This document shows positions 18,819-27,516 of a DNA stretch of 28,223 bases, one piece after another. The position numbers and the translations under genes were made by a program. This DNA is from Perkinsus marinus ATCC 50983. Lineage: Eukaryota; Perkinsozoa; Perkinsida; Perkinsidae. Each line of letters begins with the position of its first letter. Within the stretch, counting starts at the first letter, position 1. Location of the stretch: NCBI RefSeq assembly GCF_000006405.1, contig NW_003209345.1, positions 160,376 through 188,598 of the forward strand, written 5' to 3'. The notes below the pieces were generated by a model. The model saw nothing but the letters and a program-made list of their open reading frames with translations. It was not told the origin of the DNA and did not search any database.

Positions 18819-19897
18819 AAAACACCCTTAACACGACGCTGATTGTACTGGGTTCCCTCAAAATCTAACTGTGTATTGCCAACATACACAAAGAGGAGAA
18901 CTCTGAGTAGTTCCTAGCAGACACAGCGGAGGCAATGACTGTCTACCAATATCACAGTAATGCATAGCATAGATCTAGTGATATGCAGTCACTCATCACA
19001 CTACACATAGTGATGACCTTCAACCTGCAATTGGTAACCAACACGCTAACCGCTGTTGTCAACGCGTTGACTACCAGCAAATAGGCTAGAAAATAAATGG
19101 GCAGACCTCCCTAACTGTATAAGCTAACCCCATGTAGAGGCAACACACAGAACAAGACTACAAGGAGTTATACGTGACCAATACAACATTGACAACAACA
19201 TTTAGTTGTTGGGCCTCGCAGAGTATTTGTTTTGGGTCAAAGGGTCTTGCCAAGCACCAACAGACAGGGCGGAGAGGCCGTGAGCAGCATACCAAACCCC
19301 GTTCATCAGAGATAATATTTGATTCGAAATCTAACGCCGGGACCCAAACGGCCTTTTAGAAGCGATAGTTTAAGAATAGGAATATCGATGACGGAGGCAA
19401 ATTCTACAAAAAAAGCTAACCTCCGATAACCGAGCCAACAACTATGGAGAACTCCTTCCGAGGAGAGAGCAACACATACATACCATAGTGTGAGCACAGA
19501 TAGAATCAACGACTCAATATAGCACAACACTGTCTGATTTGGCTACTTTTAGTGCCGATGCAACAACAATCAGAAAACGGCGTTGACCGGGGTGACGGCG
19601 AATAACCTAATCATAAACCGCCTAGTAGTGAAAACCCTAATGCAGTGATGGTGCCGACAGGTGATGTCTTCACCAGCCCACTGCTTAATAAGGACGCACA
19701 TGGGCAGATTCTGCAAGTTCCATGGTCGTTTCAATTATACAACTATATGGTCTAAACGGCCTCTTAAACGCCGTACCATCAGAGCAGTAGCGAGACTGCT
19801 CAAATCACATGCAGGTACTCGCAGAACAACACTTTACCATCAGTCACAGCAGCCAGACACGCATAGGGGAAGACATATGCTAGATATTGATAATAAT
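18819..19897. other. Intergenic between the two RRM-like paralogues
   Basis: About 1.1 kb with no supported gene. A minus-strand frame at 19306-19530 is hydrophobic but starts without ATG. A degenerate tRNA-like segment on the minus strand (about 19086-19005) contains an A-box-like AGCGGTTAGCG and a weak B-box-like AGGTTGAAGGTC. The stretch presumably contains the promoter of the first paralogue. Confidence 0.4.
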
Positions 19898-20860
19898 TCA
19901 GAAGTTGAAGCCATCAACCGGTGGATGAATCTCAGAGAGGGTATCTGGGTGTAGTTGAAGCCAGTCCATCACAGCCATAGCCAAAGTAGGATCGACAGCA
20001 GCGGCTTGAACCATAGGGCACTGCTGGGCAGCTTCCTTCAGCATTGAGTCCTCCATCAACTCACTAAAAGTCGCAGGCATAGTCTCGAATGAGACTCTGG
20101 TGCTACCGGTGTACGAATACGGGACACGGTCCGCTGAAACAGCAGTATCATGGGACGCCGATTTCATCGGGGACCCTTCACGTTTATCACGCTTGAAGAA
20201 GCGTTGAAGTGACACCTCCAGGCCTAAGGAAGCAGGCATTGAAACAACTAGACTAGGCGCCTTGACAGTCTACCTCCAATATTCTCAGTCCTAGCCGCGG
20301 CATAACCCATGATGGCATCCACCGCAGCCTTATCAGTGAATACCGCATAAGCGATGTTGGGCGAACGAAGAGCTCCAACAGTATGATGAGACTTCGAGTG
20401 GCGACGTGAATGAACTACCTCAACTCGGCTGGGAAGAATCCCGTACCTACATACACACGATGAATCAGTAGCGACATAGTTGTCGCCTTACGCTTCCTCA
20501 AAATGCTGAGTGATGATATGCTCGGAATCGAACCCAAGCCGTTGAATTTTCTTCAGTGTAATGACAGTGCCATCAGCCTCGCGATAAATGCCAGTAACCA
20601 CCTCCTTTATGGTGCGAACTCTGCTCATCTGAATGACAACACTCAGAACGGCAGTAGCAGAGGGAACCTGTCCATACCTGCTTGCTATCCGAACTCTGGA
20701 TAATCGTGCTATCTCTCGACGACTCGCCTCCCGAGCTGTAAGCCTGCAATAAAGAACGTCAACTCCGAGAGCACCTGCTCAGACTCACTATAGGTGTCTT
20801 ATCCAACGCTCGACTCTCCCTCACCGCCGTAGTAGGGCCATAGGATTCTCGGAGGGTCAT
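19898..20860 (-). CDS. RRM-like RNA-binding protein, paralogue B, five exons
   Basis: Exons: 20789-20860, 20678-20743, 20492-20628, 20274-20446 and 19898-20223; introns are 45, 49, 45 and 50 nt. The product starts MTLRESYGPTTAVRES, has a short Ser-rich leader, then the same domain as its neighbour: VITLKKIQRLGFDSEHII, TQHFEEAYGILPSRVEVVHS, SPNIAYAVFTDKAAVDAI and GLEVSLQRFFKR. The intron 20447-20491 falls before the YG pair in phase 2, exactly as in paralogue A. It differs in lacking the long N-terminal region and in a C-terminal extension with MLKEAAQQCPMVQAA and AMAVMDWLQLHPDTLSEI, which may be a helical partner-binding tail. RNA binding is inferred from the fold. The ORF could extend upstream of the chosen ATG (20858-20860). 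Confidence 0.75.
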
Positions 20861-21120
20861 AATTGAGAATTGAAGAGCTGATAGCGGCAAGCAGCGAATA
20901 ATAGTTAGCCTGTATGCACCAACTCCCTTGAACTGAACGCCAATGAACTGAACAGCCCAGAGGGATCAGGCCTCAATCAACGTCAAGGACCACTCTGCCT
21001 GCAGTGATACGTTGTTGTGACATCGTAGCTTGTACATCACGTTTGTGGCCAGCAACAGCTCCGTCCTGTTAGGAAACGCTAAGATATGCAAGACGCGCGA
21101 GTTTGAGCACAAGTCATTTT

Positions 21121-21188
21121 GCATGACGCAGGGATCGAACCCGGGACCTTGGAGCAGATCTTGTAATGAAGTCCCGAATTCGTCATAC
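21121..21188 (-). other. tRNA-like pseudogene or SINE remnant
   Basis: On the minus strand a 68-nt segment has acceptor-like ends GTATGAC/GTCATGC (seven pairs with one U:G), followed by a tRNA-type T region AGGTC...GGGTTCGATCC with a perfect B box (complement at 21132-21141). A normal D arm is lacking, and CGGGAC/GTCCCG forms a competing 6-bp hairpin, so a working tRNA is unlikely. It lies in the gap between two divergent genes. Confidence 0.45.
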
Positions 21189-21376
21189 GGAAATGGTAAG
21201 AACAATCCTGTGCTGTGTCGCTGGCGCTACCAGCCTGGCGGCATGCTCCTATATAACGCATATCCTCATGAACTCTCGTCGAGCTCTCATTGCGAGTGGA
21301 GCACTCGTCCATTTCTGTGCCCATCTGGGTACGTAACGAATCGTGCATATCCCGTCGGCTGATAGTTTTCATTGGA

Positions 21377-22382
21377 ATGTCTAGTGACGGTCCCAGTCAG
21401 GCCTTACCCTCTGGTCACCGACCCTCTAGTGTGTCGGCTTTCAGTGCGGCTTCCTCCAGAGCGACCGTGGTGCCGAGCCACCCTCACTTGGTGACACCAG
21501 CGGTGATACGGTCTACCAATGCCACACAGGAAGCCGAGGCCTTGCTGAGCTATACCAAAGGCCTCACAGTGGACACGGCGGCATGTAGAGCTATTCGACT
21601 CCTGGCATGTAAACGGCTCGCGGCCGACACAGATGAGGATCTTTCTCCTCTACTAAGGGACGCTTACTGTACTGATTTTGAGGTCGATGATGATATCGAG
21701 TCATATAGTGATGGTAACACTAGGGGAGGAGATAACCTCGAGGCAGACGACTTAGTGGAAGCGGCACCGACTGACGGCATTGTTGCGGAGGAATTGACGA
21801 AGCCAGAGCTCAATGATAGAGAGCGGCTCTTCGAAGGGTTAAGGGATAGAAAGCGACCAACGAGTGATGAAGGCGGCGATCGAGGTCGATCTGGATTGCT
21901 TGACGAGATGCTTGAGCTCACTGGTCATGTGAGGGATAGTGCTAATAGGTAGTGGGGTACTCCCGAAGTCATTATGCATTTCCAGATCTACGCCTTGTGA
22001 ACTATTCTCCTGTGGATCAGTCGCCTTAGTGAAAAACTATTGCGCTTATCCTTGTTTCTGCAACGATGATGACCCCTTCGAGCTTCTCCAGTGTGTGTAT
22101 GAATTCAGACAACGAGAGACTTTGGCGAAGGACAATGCCAACTTAGAATTGACCAAGAAGTTACAAGGCCAGCATCTTGATAGTATGACCAAAGAAAATC
22201 AGCGGGCAACTCAGTTGTTAAAGTAGGATCGCTGAGAGTACTCGAGGTCATTTGTCCGCTGTTTTGTCAGAGCTCGAAGACTCGGCTTCTTCACAACGAT
22301 CATCTTAGTGCTGATTAGCATCATTATGTATTGCTTCATGGTCCCCTTCATCTTCTACACGAAGGTTTTGCCAGGCAACTAA
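21377..22382 (+). CDS. USE1-like tail-anchored SNARE, three exons
   Basis: Exons: 21377-21948, 22109-22222 and 22271-22382, with introns of 160 and 48 nt. The product starts MSSDGPSQALPSG. Residues about 55-80 form a helix (EAEALLSYTKGLTVD); the middle is acidic, and a hinge carries RERLFEGLRDRKRP. LLDEMLELTGHVRDSAN starts the SNARE-type coiled coil, continuing as RQRETLAKDNANLELTKKL and DSMTKENQRATQLLKK. The last exon is a single membrane span (FFTTIILVLISIIMYCFMV) with a short lumenal tail ending VLPGN. This layout matches USE1, the ER Q-SNARE for Golgi-to-ER retrograde vesicles. The first intron is unusually long for this window and may hide a small exon; the span 21949-22108 is open in frame. 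A different tail-anchored SNARE is the main alternative. Confidence 0.7.
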
Positions 22383-22848
22383 ACTCAACTATTATCTCAC
22401 TGTGATTCACAATATTTGTATATTTTCTATAATCAACACTTTGTGTTTGCGAGTAACTTCAGCTACATAAGGCATTGAAATGGGGGCTTCTCGAGAGATC
22501 TGGCCGGCTGACGACATGTCGCTATCTGACCTACGATAGGTTCCCTCCTGTATTGTGAGCCGTTACGTTTGTCTCTGACCGTCAGAGTTTGACGAATCGA
22601 CTAAATTTCCTCGTTGTTCCTCCGTTCTGGCCTCTACATTCGAAGAGACATCCGTGTCTGGTCTCGGGTCATCAATCCCAGTGCCGGCTTAATCTGTAAA
22701 TGATTCATGGTCCTACACAGGTGGGTCAGTATGAGAAGGAAAAAGCTCGAGGTCGTTGCGGTTACGTTATGGCGATAGCTCTCGTTTTTTGTACCTTCCC
22801 CAAGGTCTGTAATCTCTATCACGGTCTAGTGGAATGCCCACACTTGAC

Positions 22849-22966
22849 GGCTAGTTCCTGCTGCTTCGAGTACAAAATATTGTGGATCGTAACTTTCCTA
22901 TAGGTTACTCGAAGGTCAGGTGGCTCATGCCGCGTGTACATACAGTATACACCAGTGTATACTAAG
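22849..22966. repeat. Direct repeat, copy 1
   Basis: It begins GGCTAGTTCC and contains GAGTACAAAATATTG followed by TCGTAACT, then TACATACAGTA and CCAGTGTATA. The same words recur in the same order in copy 2, 343 nt downstream. Confidence 0.65.
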
Positions 22967-23191
22967 TCATTCATGTTTTTACGTGTAGCGTGATCGCTAA
23001 TGTGAAAGAGCACCTCTTCGTGTATACAGTAAATATTGCAAGTTTCTCCACCACCTCAGTTACTTCGCAAGGGTTCTTAACCCGTGTGATCGCGGTGTCC
23101 AGCTGAGGTTGCTCATACTCTCGTAAATAGGATGCGGTGGCTCAACTGTTGTTGGAGCAAGGACTGTAGTGATAAGCGAGGAAAATTGAAG

Positions 23192-23322
23192 GCTAGTTTT
23201 TGGAGTCATTTGAGTACAAAATATTGAGGTTCGTAACTAGCCACTCAAGTAACTCAACATGATCTTGAGATGTGCCCGAATAAACTCCCCGTTTACATAC
23301 AGTAGACCAACCAGTGTATAAA
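23192..23322. repeat. Direct repeat, copy 2
   Basis: It begins GGCTAGTTTT and carries GAGTACAAAATATTG, TCGTAACT, TACATACAGTA and CCAGTGTATA in the same order as copy 1, with diverged and length-variable sequence between them. Possible remnant of a non-autonomous element or a local duplication. Confidence 0.65.
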
Positions 23323-23530
23323 TTAACAGTTGCGAACTTGACAGATTTCTCGGGAGGATGAGGTCAACAGCCGCAGCAACGAGCAACAATCATATAAGTA
23401 TTAGCATCATTTACTATGAATACATACAGCCTTATAAGCAATCCCGTATTATCATTATATATTCTGAACATATCCGAAAACCGTGCCTCGGAGCTAGCCA
23501 AACCGCGAACAGCCGCAATACATAGACGCC

Positions 23531-24659
23531 TCAGAAGCGCCGGTCGCGACTTCGACTACGAGATCTAGGGCGAGATTCCTGTGCTCTAGAATAGTCAGGG
23601 AAAGCCGGTGGTTCCAGCGAGGAAGCACCACTATGCGGACCACCAGCAGCAGCACTATCCGGACGGGCCGAGGCAACAAAGCTGTGGGGAGTACCACACT
23701 TCCGACAAACTTGCCTTGAGGCAAAGTTCATATCGCCACATTGAGGGCAATCCCAGTCACCTGAGATGATGACAAGGACCGTAATTATCATCATTATTCC
23801 CACACCTTACCCGGCCTCCTAGTTTGTCCACCACCACTAATACTACCACCTTCCCCCTTGCCGTAATACCCAGGCCAACCTCCCCATCTACATACCGATC
23901 AATTTCATCCTCTATCATTACTATTCCTCAATTCGGAAAGCCATTTTCCTATTAATCTCGCGCTGGAAACTTATTCCCGATATTACCCTCCCCAAGCTGG
24001 CCACCTAAAACACATACAATAACCAATAGACACTAACAAACCGGCCTCATTACATCGGCATCCCTCCCGCAGTATCACTAGTACTATAAGGATCGTATGC
24101 TGAGAAACAATTGACGAATAAATAATAATTATTGCCCAGTACTTTACCTGGCATGCCATAGGCGCTCATCAGCTGATAGGCCGCAGCTGCTGCCATATAC
24201 TCCGCCTCTAATGTTGCTGGATCGGGTGGTGGTGCCCCCTTAGGGGCTCCACAGCTACGGCAATACTCATTACGAGCAAACTGATGGTCACCACAAGTAT
24301 TGCAGAACCTGAACACTAAGTAAGAAACCATACCATCTCTTCCACTACCAATCTCCTTCGCGAACCTCCTGCTTGTGCTTAGGTCGACCTATTGAGGATA
24401 ATACCAAGTTGAGAGTAAAAGCCTCCCCCCTACCCCATCCAGCATTCATGTTGTACATAGCACTCCGATCGCCAGAGCCCCATCCTAGCCCACCATCATG
24501 AGCCGCATCGAAGCCGCCCATTGCTGCCCCTCCATTGCTATACCCTGCTGGCGGCCCTGCCGTCGACCCACCGAGAGCTTGGGCTTCGGATGATGATGAT
24601 GATGAGGGAGGAGGAGGTGGCGCATTATCCCAAGACGAGGACCCCGGGTAGTTGCTCAT
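23531..24659 (-). CDS. Protein with two RanBP2-type zinc fingers and RS tail, seven exons
   Basis: Exons: 24434-24659, 24349-24388, 24148-24308, 24054-24099, 23987-24004 (18 nt), 23811-23887 and 23531-23760; introns are 45, 40, 48, 49, 99 and 50 nt. The start MSNYPGSSSWDN is at 24657-24659 (an upstream in-frame ATG at 24690 is possible). Finger 1, GDWFCNTCGDHQFARNEYC-RSC, and finger 2, GDWDCPQCGDMNFASRQVC-RKC, both fit W-x-C-x2-C-x10-C-x2-C. In RNA-binding members (ZRANB2, FUS/TAF15 type) the Asn of the NF pair contacts RNA; finger 2 keeps it and finger 1 has Gln. The linker is rich in G, W and Y. The tail SRPRSRSRSRDRRF is an RS-type tail, suggesting a nuclear pre-mRNA splicing role. Confidence 0.85.
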
Positions 24660-24964
24660 TAATGACCTTATACTACTGCCACTAGATACCATGAACTCTT
24701 GCCTAGTACGTCTCAACAACAACCACCATCAGTGGGAAAAGTGACGAATGACATGAACAATCGTGATAGTTGAGTGAACGTGACAGTTGAAAATGAATGA
24801 TAATCCACACAAAGTCCCTAACATTTCGCCTCCAACTCGTTCCCTTCAAAATATTCAAACTCTCACGCTTCAAAGCGTCTCCACCACCTCCCATCAGAAT
24901 CACATCCTCCCCAGAGCTGACCCCCGCTGCACCCATCAATAATCTATACAGTACTGATACCACC

Positions 24965-25760
24965 TCAGCTTACCCCTGAGAAATCATCGAACAGGTTGAG
25001 AGAAAGAGGAGAAACATTAGATGTGTCCAATGCAGGGACATCTACGCCTCGCTCTCACCTAGTCGCAGGAGTTATGCAATACCCTAATCATTACGCATAA
25101 GGGAAGGATGCCTTATTGACCACCAATAATCCGCTGCATAGGTGGCACCCAATAACTCAGTGCACCATGAATACCGCTCCAGCGACCATAGGCGACAGAT
25201 GACAGTTTATACCACTCTACCCCAAAAATAGACTGGTTTTACATCATCCCAGTGGCCATGCTGGGGTCGGCCGAGTTCCCATCATAGCGTTCTCCTGAGG
25301 AGTGCCCTATACCCCAAGGCTTGCCCATCACCAACGGCGAGACCGACCCTAGTCCTGCTCGGTCTAGACCGGCGCCTTTTCCTTTAAAAAGTGCAAGTCC
25401 GCTCTCAGTAACTTCACACCACTGAGCAACTTATTAACCTCATCCGAGCCCGCTTTAGGTGTCCCCCCTCTTCTAGCCCACGATACCCTCTCACCCCACT
25501 TCCTCTCCACCATACAAATTGACGACACCATTACTGCTCAGCTGTTGTAGGACAAGAGCTCATCCTTCCCATTCCCGGTATTACCCAATATTTGCATTAT
25601 CCGTATCATCATCATGTCGTTCATAATCACCGCATACGAGAACAACAAATTCCCGAATCAGCGACAGTTCCCCCAAGAGGATACGCAACCTGCAGTTGAC
25701 ACTTGAGTCTATTTGATTACCATGCGAACAGCGTGACGCGATTTCATGATCAATAGACAT
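24965..25760 (-). CDS. Unrecognised protein, about five exons
   Basis: The ATG at 25758-25760 opens a frame MSIDHEIASRCSHG then ILLGELSLIREFVVLVCGDY. A 51-nt intron (25534-25584) and a 78-nt intron (25422-25499) lead to WCEVTESGLALFKGKG and VMGKPWGIGHSSGERYDG. A later exon reads WYKLSSVAYGRWSG then IHGALSYWVPPMQRII, and can end at 25113 (TAA) or splice on to DVPALDTSNVSPLSLNLFDD and stop at 24965. The junction around 25200-25240 is not resolved. The protein is rich in G and W without a recognised domain. Exon 1 is only 59 codons and easily missed. The upstream gap 25761-25963 is probably the promoter; the stretch 24703-24960 is partly open on the minus strand but not assigned. Confidence 0.5.
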
Positions 25761-25963
25761 TTTGGCTCAAACCTCCAGTGTAAATTCCCCACAGCCAATG
25801 TCGGGGAGTGTTGACATGAATACCAGTCGGAGCAGGGCAGCTGCAAATACAAAATGGGACAAGTTCAAGGCGAGCGCTACTCACGTGAGTATCGCGTACG
25901 CCCAGAGTCGGAGCCGAATCAACATTAATCGGCTCAGCAACACAACACTCGCATAGAGTTCAG

Positions 25964-26562
25964 CTAGAGGTCCCGATACATGCCTTGGAGGGTAGCATGA
26001 AGTTCTCTATCACGATACAAGCTTCCTCGGTGCAGCTCCTTCATCTCTTCCTCTAATGAGAAGAGTAATGGTAATACATCAATCGGCATGGGTGAGGAGG
26101 AGCCTACGGCTACTACATCTGGCTGCCACCTCCGCAGTGACAGCCCAGAGGAGATAGAGCTTATTGATAAGCCTCTGGAATGGGTCTGGACTTGCCTGAT
26201 AAGCTTACCAGCATTCCCGGTGAAATTCTGGAGTATACTTGCATATTGATCCACTAAGGAAAGAATTGGGTCGAGTACAGGCAAGCACGTCCCTACCAGA
26301 GCCGCACGGGTCTTCCTACTGTAGACTCCTGTTGATGATAAATAGGCCTCACTGACGTCACCATCATGGAAACGGTTTACCCACTACATAGTGTAGTAAC
26401 AAGACGGCCAGTGCCGGGCTAGTGACCACCGATGAGAAGGACCGACTGCCTCTGGACAGTCCAGGGTCATCTAATTTACCCACCATCCGAACTGAGGGAT
26501 ATTATGGCAAGGGGATACATCCGCCCTTCGGAGCTTTCCTGTAGGGTAAATGGTGATACCAT
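25964..26562 (-). CDS. Unrecognised helical protein, three exons
   Basis: Exons: 26480-26562, 26430-26451 (22 nt) and 25964-26383; introns are 28 nt (unusually short) and 46 nt. The start MVSPFTLQESSEGR is the first ATG of the open frame. The main exon holds VNRFHDGDVSEAYLSSTGV, then TCLPVLDPILSLVDQYASI, a basic/Ser-rich stretch, and a C-terminal helix SLEEEMKELHRGSLYRDREL ending YRDL. The pattern suggests a small alpha-helical adaptor, but I recognise no family. The plus-strand frame 26432-26650 is a competing reading of the 5' part. The main exon is well supported; the 5' structure is less so. Confidence 0.5.
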
Positions 26563-26879
26563 AGCGAGATCAAGGATGCCAGCAGAGGAGGGGTCCACCC
26601 TTTTAACGACTCGAGCTCGACAAGGAAGCACAGAGACACTCACACAATAGTATCAATTAGACTTGAGATGATCAAGAAGTGTATAGTCGAACCCGGGCGT
26701 TTCCATGTACCTACATATACACTCATATTACAGTCATTGCACACTTATACTCCCTAGGATAAACATAGGGTTTATTATTGTATTTCGGACGGGTCAGTTC
26801 GTCCCCTTCCTCCTATGACTAGTCATGATTACCAAGCAGAAAGCGTTCTACCACATAAACGGCCACTGAGCACAAAAAA
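26563..26879. other. Intergenic, nothing identified
   Basis: About 320 nt between the start of the helical-protein gene and the inverted-repeat element. There is a plus-strand open frame to 26650 but no recognisable feature otherwise; a partial B-box-like GTCGAACCCGGGCG at about 26686-26699 was seen. Confidence 0.4.
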
Positions 26880-27004
26880 TGGAGTTTCACCCGTTTTACG
26901 AGAAGCGGTATAATACTCTGTGAAAAACCCGATATTCGCGATATGCAGCAGTCGTGAAATATATTTTTCACTGGTGTTTTTCATATCACTAGGGTGAAAC
27001 TCCA
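26880..27004. mobile_element. MITE-like element with 13-bp terminal inverted repeats
   Basis: TGGAGTTTCACCC (26880-26892) and its exact complement GGGTGAAACTCCA (26992-27004) bound a 125-bp AT-rich segment with further subterminal symmetry (GTGAAAAAC near 26921 versus GTGTTTTTCA near 26974). There is no coding capacity. No clear target-site duplication was found, so a superfamily cannot be assigned. It overlaps the predicted last exon of the TMEM230-like gene. Confidence 0.65.
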
Positions 27005-27404
27005 ATATATAAATCTAATACGACAGAATAATACTACCACCGGCGAATATAACGTAGTACTTACGCGTGGTATATCAAATAGACATGATAGGCTCCCGGA
27101 ATGAAACAGATGGCACCTGGGAGCAGAACAAAACCAATAAATCACAATGCCACATACCCAGAGTAGAAAAAGGTATGGCCTCCCAAGTGCTGATCTGCCA
27201 GAACACCTTGAGGCTAATGAGCAGGAAAATAACTCCAATGATGAAGAGGAAAAATGCCTGTAGTCCGGGAATAATGTAGGTTAGCATATATAACGCGCTG
27301 ACCAGTGCAACACTCTTCTGTGGTAGGGCTGGTCGGCGTAGCGGTGGCGGCTCGGCTAGGGAGAACTTAGGCTTCCGTGCTTCGGCACAGTCCATCTTGG
27401 ACAT
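26981..27404 (-). CDS. TMEM230-like two-span membrane protein
   Basis: Exons: 27158-27404, 27065-27116 and about 26981-27014; introns are 41 and 50 nt. The start MSKMDCAEARKPKFS precedes a Pro-rich cytosolic segment (EPPPLRRPALPQK). Two membrane spans follow: the first around SALYMLTYIIPGLQAF plus LFIIGVIFLLIS, the second IPFSTLGAICFIPGAYHVYL. The I-x-F-I-P-G-x-Y-H-x-x-x-I-Y-x-A pattern matches the FLPGFYHLRIAYYA signature of TMEM230, a synaptic and secretory vesicle trafficking protein in animals. The usual YRGYSYDDIP tail is not found; after the last donor, the frame enters a 125-bp inverted-repeat element and stops within it. Either that element has altered the C-terminus or the last exon is misplaced. 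Confidence 0.7.
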
Positions 27405-27516
27405 GACCAAAATCGACAATCTACCTCCACATTCCTTGAATTGACAACTCAACAACAGAATCAGCAAAAGAGATGACATACACGTGTTGGAACTATAAAT
27501 TGATGAATGTGCTAAC

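Larger units (their letters stand above)
22383..23530. other. Non-coding stretch, about 1.1 kb, with a diverged direct repeat
   Basis: No gene was found between the USE1-like stop and the RanBP2-finger gene stop; the two genes converge here. The main structure is a pair of diverged direct repeats at about 22849-22966 and 23192-23322, listed separately. The rest is AT-rich and shows no long coding frame. Confidence 0.5.

Noticed and set aside
20520-20540. B-box-like GGAATCGAACCC on the plus strand
   Set aside because: It is fully explained as coding sequence of the conserved RLGFDSEHII block of RRM-like paralogue B.
25762-25956. Plus-strand 64-codon frame starting at the spliced-leader-like sequence
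   Set aside because: It starts at the head of a minus-strand gene, has no supporting splice structure and ends 7 nt before another minus-strand stop.
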